Shown piece after piece: positions 6,320 through 8,283 of a DNA stretch of 8,283 nt. The notes under the pieces were generated by a model. It saw nothing but the letters and a program-made list of their open reading frames with translations, was not told the DNA's origin and ran no database searches. The first letter of the stretch is position 1. Every line of letters begins with the position of its first letter. The DNA is from Chitinophagaceae bacterium (GTDB lineage: Bacteria > Bacteroidota > Bacteroidia > Chitinophagales > Chitinophagaceae), in the NCBI GenBank assembly GCA_025455245.1, contig JALOMX010000076.1:1-8283 (forward strand), given 5' to 3'. A program made the position numbers and the translations under genes.

Positions 6320-6400
6320 GCAGTTTGCAGTTAGCAATGATGCAGTAAGCAATATTATTTAAAAACATTGCAAACTGCCAACTGAACAACTGCCAACTGA
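6320..6400 (+). repeat. Spacer element B: 7-nt-periodic inverted repeat between tRNA-Gly and tRNA-Thr
   Basis: The left arm 6320-6353 reads GCAGTTT, GCAGTTA, GCAATGA, TGCAGTA, AGCAAT. The right arm 6367-6400 reads ATTGCAA, ACTGCCA, ACTGAAC, AACTGCC, AACTGA. Arm against arm, 22 of 34 positions are complementary without gaps, with a central internal loop and a 13-nt A/T-rich hairpin loop. It fills almost the whole 88-nt spacer. Confidence 0.75.
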
Positions 6401-6405
6401 ACTAC

Positions 6406-6477
<72 letters not shown>

Positions 6478-6552
6478 CAGAAAACCGGATGGTCAACACC
6501 TATCTGGCGATCGTTAAAAAAAAAGTGTAAACAATTATTAAAAACATCTAAA

Positions 6553-7740
6553 ATGGCAAAAGAGACCTTTAAGAGGGACAAGCCTCACGTTAACGTAGGT
6601 ACGATTGGCCACGTTGACCACGGTAAAACAACATTGACTGCTGCTATCACTGCAATCCTGGCTCAACAGGGTTTGGCTGAAGCAAAGAAGTATGATGAAA
6701 TTGACGGCGCTCCCGAAGAAAAAGAGCGTGGTATTACCATCAATACTGCTCACGTTGAATATCAAACAGCAAATCGTCACTATGCGCACGTTGACTGTCC
6801 CGGTCACGCTGACTACGTGAAGAATATGATTACGGGTGCGGCCCAAATGGACGGCGCTATCCTCGTGGTAGCTGCTACCGATGGTCCTATGCCCCAAACT
6901 AAGGAGCACATCCTTCTTGCCCGTCAGGTAGGTGTTCCCCGTCTTGTGGTTTTCATGAACAAGGTTGACCTTGTAGATGATCCCGAACTGCTTGAGCTCG
7001 TTGAAATGGAAATCCGTGACCTCCTCAGCTCTTATGGCTTTGATGGTGACAATACTCCTATCATCCAGGGTTCTGCAACCGGCGCACTCGCATTCGAAGA
7101 CAAGTGGGTTGCCAAGGTTAACGAACTGATGGCTGCTGTTGACGAATACATTCCTCTGCCTCCCCGTCCGGTTGATCTTCCGTTCCTGATGAGCGTTGAA
7201 GACGTATTCTCAATCACCGGTCGTGGTACTGTTGCTACCGGTCGTATTGAGCGCGGTAAGATTAAGGTAGGTGAGCCTGTTGAAATCGTAGGTATGATGC
7301 CTGATAAACTGACTTCTACCGTTACAGGTGTTGAAATGTTCAAGAAGCTTCTTGACGAAGGTGAAGCAGGTGATAACGCAGGTCTTCTCCTCCGTGGTAT
7401 TGAAAAGAGCCAGATCCGTCGCGGTATGGTTATTTGCAAGCCCGGTTCTATCACTCCGCATACCGATTTCAAAGCTGAAGTTTATGTACTGAGCAAGGAA
7501 GAAGGTGGACGTCATACTCCATTCTTTAACAAATACCGTCCTCAGTTCTATTTCCGTACCACTGACGTAACCGGTGAAGTTCACCTGAATGAAGGTACTG
7601 AAATGGTTATGCCCGGTGACAACACCAACCTTACCATTAAGCTTATCCAGCCGATCGCTATGGAAAAAGGTTTGAAGTTCGCTATCCGCGAGGGTGGACG
7701 TACCGTAGGTGCCGGACAGGTTACTGAGATTCTTAAGTAA
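6553..7740 (+). CDS. tuf: Translation elongation factor Tu
   Basis: EF-Tu is a GTPase that carries aminoacyl-tRNA to the ribosomal A site. The 395-aa protein has the usual length and all G motifs: GHVDHGKT (19-26), RGIT (59-62), DCPGHAD (81-87, with catalytic His85), NKVD (136-139) and GSA (173-175). Domains 2 and 3 follow, including [18 protein letters not shown] and the C-terminal [15 protein letters not shown]. Codon use is strongly skewed to GGT, CGT, GTT and GCT, unlike its neighbours and typical of very highly expressed genes. The start ATG has an A-rich leader (AAACATCTAAA) and no Shine-Dalgarno. It follows tRNA-Thr(GGT) as in the E. coli tufB operon, so tRNA and EF-Tu production are probably tied together through one precursor transcript. 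Confidence 0.99.
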   Translation: MAKETFKRDKPHVNVGTIGHVDHGKTTLTAAITAILAQQGLAEAKKYDEIDGAPEEKERGITINTAHVEYQTANRHYAHVDCPGHADYVKNMITGAAQMDGAILVVAATDGPMPQTKEHILLARQVGVPRLVVFMNKVDLVDDPELLELVEMEIRDLLSSYGFDGDNTPIIQGSATGALAFEDKWVAKVNELMAAVDEYIPLPPRPVDLPFLMSVEDVFSITGRGTVATGRIERGKIKVGEPVEIVGMMPDKLTSTVTGVEMFKKLLDEGEAGDNAGLLLRGIEKSQIRRGMVICKPGSITPHTDFKAEVYVLSKEEGGRHTPFFNKYRPQFYFRTTDVTGEVHLNEGTEMVMPGDNTNLTIKLIQPIAMEKGLKFAIREGGRTVGAGQVTEILK

Positions 7741-7748
7741 TCACTATA

Positions 7749-7820
7749 AAGTACGAAATACGAAGTACGAAATGCGAAGTCGTAAAAAACTTCTAACTTC
7801 GTACTTCATTTTTCGTACTT
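7749..7820 (+). repeat. Spacer element C: 7-nt-periodic inverted repeat after tuf
   Basis: The left arm reads TACGAAA, TACGAAG, TACGAAA, TGCGAAG (7752-7779). The right arm reads CTTCTAA, CTTCGTA, CTTCATT, TTTCGTA, CTT (7790-7820). The 31-nt arms 7749-7779 and 7790-7820 are complementary at 26 positions without gaps, and the loop is about 10 nt (TCGTAAAAAA). It lies 8 nt after the tuf stop and 7 nt before tRNA-Trp. It lacks a following long T-run, so it is not a classic intrinsic terminator. Confidence 0.85.
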
Positions 7821-7827
7821 ATTTTAT

Positions 7828-7898
7828 ACGGGCATAGTTCAACGGTAGAATAGAGGTCTCCAAAACCTTTGATCCTGGTTCGAATCCGGGTGCCCGTG
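7828..7898 (+). tRNA. tRNA-Trp (anticodon CCA)
   Basis: This is a 71-nt cloverleaf. The acceptor stem ACGGGCA/TGCCCGT (7828-7834 with 7891-7897) is perfect and the discriminator is G. The anticodon stem GAGGT/ACCTT holds loop CTCCAAA with CCA at 7860-7862. The T-arm is CCTGG TTCGAAT CCGGG. The 3' CCA tail is not encoded. It sits between tuf and secE, as in several other bacterial phyla. Confidence 0.96.
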
Positions 7899-7903
7899 CA
7901 AAC

Positions 7904-7938
7904 AATTTGAAATTTCAAATTTCAAATTTCAAATTTGA
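7904..7938 (+). repeat. Spacer element D: five tandem heptamers just before secE
   Basis: Five uninterrupted 7-nt units occur: AATTTGA, AATTTCA, AATTTCA, AATTTCA, AATTTGA. Because AAATTT is its own complement, the array can fold on itself; for example, 7904-7915 pairs with 7924-7935 over 12 positions with an 8-nt loop. It ends 5 nt before the secE ATG. Confidence 0.88.
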
Positions 7939-7943
7939 TATTT

Positions 7944-8138
7944 ATGAATAAAGTTTCTGCATACGTAAAGGAAAGCTTGCACGAGCTTACCGAGAAGGTG
8001 ACCTGGCCAACATGGGGGCAATTGCAGCAAAGTACTGTTATCGTTATTGTAGCCACTATTGTTATTACGGCTATGGTTTGGGTAATGGATATTGCATCGG
8101 AAAATTTACTTAAGTTAATCTACTCCTTATTCAGATAA
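7944..8138 (+). CDS. secE: Preprotein translocase subunit SecE
   Basis: SecE is the small clamp subunit of the SecYEG channel in the inner membrane. The 64-aa protein has the single-span form: an amphipathic N-terminal helix (about 3-19), the conserved segment KVTWPTW (18-24), one transmembrane helix (about 31-49, VIVIVATIVITAMVWVM) and a short tail. I start at ATG 7944 (MNKVSAYVKE). An upstream TTG at 7935 would add only MIF and falls inside the AAATTTG repeat. No Shine-Dalgarno is present; the upstream sequence is the heptamer array. The stop shares one base with the nusG start (TAATG), so the two are translationally coupled. Confidence 0.96.
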   Translation: MNKVSAYVKESLHELTEKVTWPTWGQLQQSTVIVIVATIVITAMVWVMDIASENLLKLIYSLFR

Positions 8139-8283
8139 TGGAAACGCCTGTAACAGAACAACAAGATAGTAAATGGTATGTGCTGCGGGTAGTGAGCGGC
8201 AAAGAGCGTTCTGTGAAGGAATATCTCGATAAAGACATTCAGCGTCAATCGTGGGGTGATCGTATCAAGCAGGTATTTCTTCC
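8138..8283 (+). CDS. nusG: Transcription termination/antitermination factor NusG, 3' truncated
   Basis: NusG binds RNA polymerase at the clamp and modulates elongation, pausing and Rho action. Only the first 48 codons are visible, and they lead into the NGN domain. After a short acidic leader (METPVTEQQDS) come KWYVLRVVSGKERSVKEYL, the first strand and helix of NGN, and then RIKQVFLP, where the window ends. The start ATG overlaps the secE stop by one base, with no Shine-Dalgarno. The secE-nusG order normally continues into rplK, rplA, rplJ, rplL, rpoB and rpoC; that part is outside the window. Confidence 0.95.
   Translation, partial: METPVTEQQDSKWYVLRVVSGKERSVKEYLDKDIQRQSWGDRIKQVFL

Noticed and set aside
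7032..7584. Minus-strand open frames inside tuf
   Set aside because: The strongly biased codon use of tuf depletes stops on the other strand. The predicted proteins resemble nothing known.
7749..7820. Element C as an ordinary intrinsic terminator of tuf
   Set aside because: The stem is long but no T-run follows (ATTTTAT only), unlike the two clear terminators at 4374-4410 and 5773-5810.
7935..7943. TTG 7935 as the secE start
   Set aside because: It lies in the repeat array and adds only MIF; ATG 7944 fits the family start.

Overview
The window is chromosomal DNA from a member of the Bacteroidota, probably of the Chitinophagales/Sphingobacteriales type. Four things point there. The first gene ends in a gliding-motility/type IX secretion (T9SS type B) C-terminal domain. 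Exact TAnnTTTG promoter boxes lie upstream of several genes. Shine-Dalgarno sequences are almost absent. The block rpsU - xer - hpf - tRNAs - tuf - tRNA-Trp - secE - nusG is a Bacteroidota core arrangement. Placement below phylum is inference.

Layout. (1) 1-1988, plus strand: the 3' part of a large secreted repeat protein, with eight copies (seven complete) of a strictly 53-residue repeat carrying two cysteines, then PKD-like modules, then the T9SS sorting domain. (2) 2015-2608, minus strand: riboflavin synthase alpha chain. (3) 2794-4081: two overlapping genes for a split ThrE-type (YjjP/YjjB-like) exporter. (4) 4150-4347: rpsU (bS21), which has the only convincing Shine-Dalgarno sequence in the window and a strong intrinsic terminator. 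(5) 4411-5307: a XerC/XerD-type tyrosine recombinase whose more upstream possible ATG lies inside the rpsU terminator. (6) 5465-5764: short hibernation-promoting factor with its own strong terminator. (7) 5843 onward: a promoter, then tRNA-Thr(TGT), tRNA-Tyr(GTA), tRNA-Gly(TCC), tRNA-Thr(GGT), tuf, tRNA-Trp(CCA), secE and the 5' end of nusG.

How the genes work together. From rpsU rightward almost everything serves translation: a ribosomal protein, a ribosome hibernation factor, tRNAs, EF-Tu, and the SecE/NusG pair that usually leads into the rplK-rplA-rplJ-rplL-rpoBC operon. The Thr-Tyr-Gly-Thr-tuf order is the same as in the E. coli tufB operon.

The most unusual signal is in the spacers of the tRNA-tuf-secE block. 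Four of them (Thr/Tyr, Gly/Thr, tuf/Trp, Trp/secE) each hold an element built from short words repeating every 7 nt, and each can fold into a hairpin. The words differ completely from spacer to spacer while the architecture stays the same. No mobile element, CRISPR array or defence system is visible.
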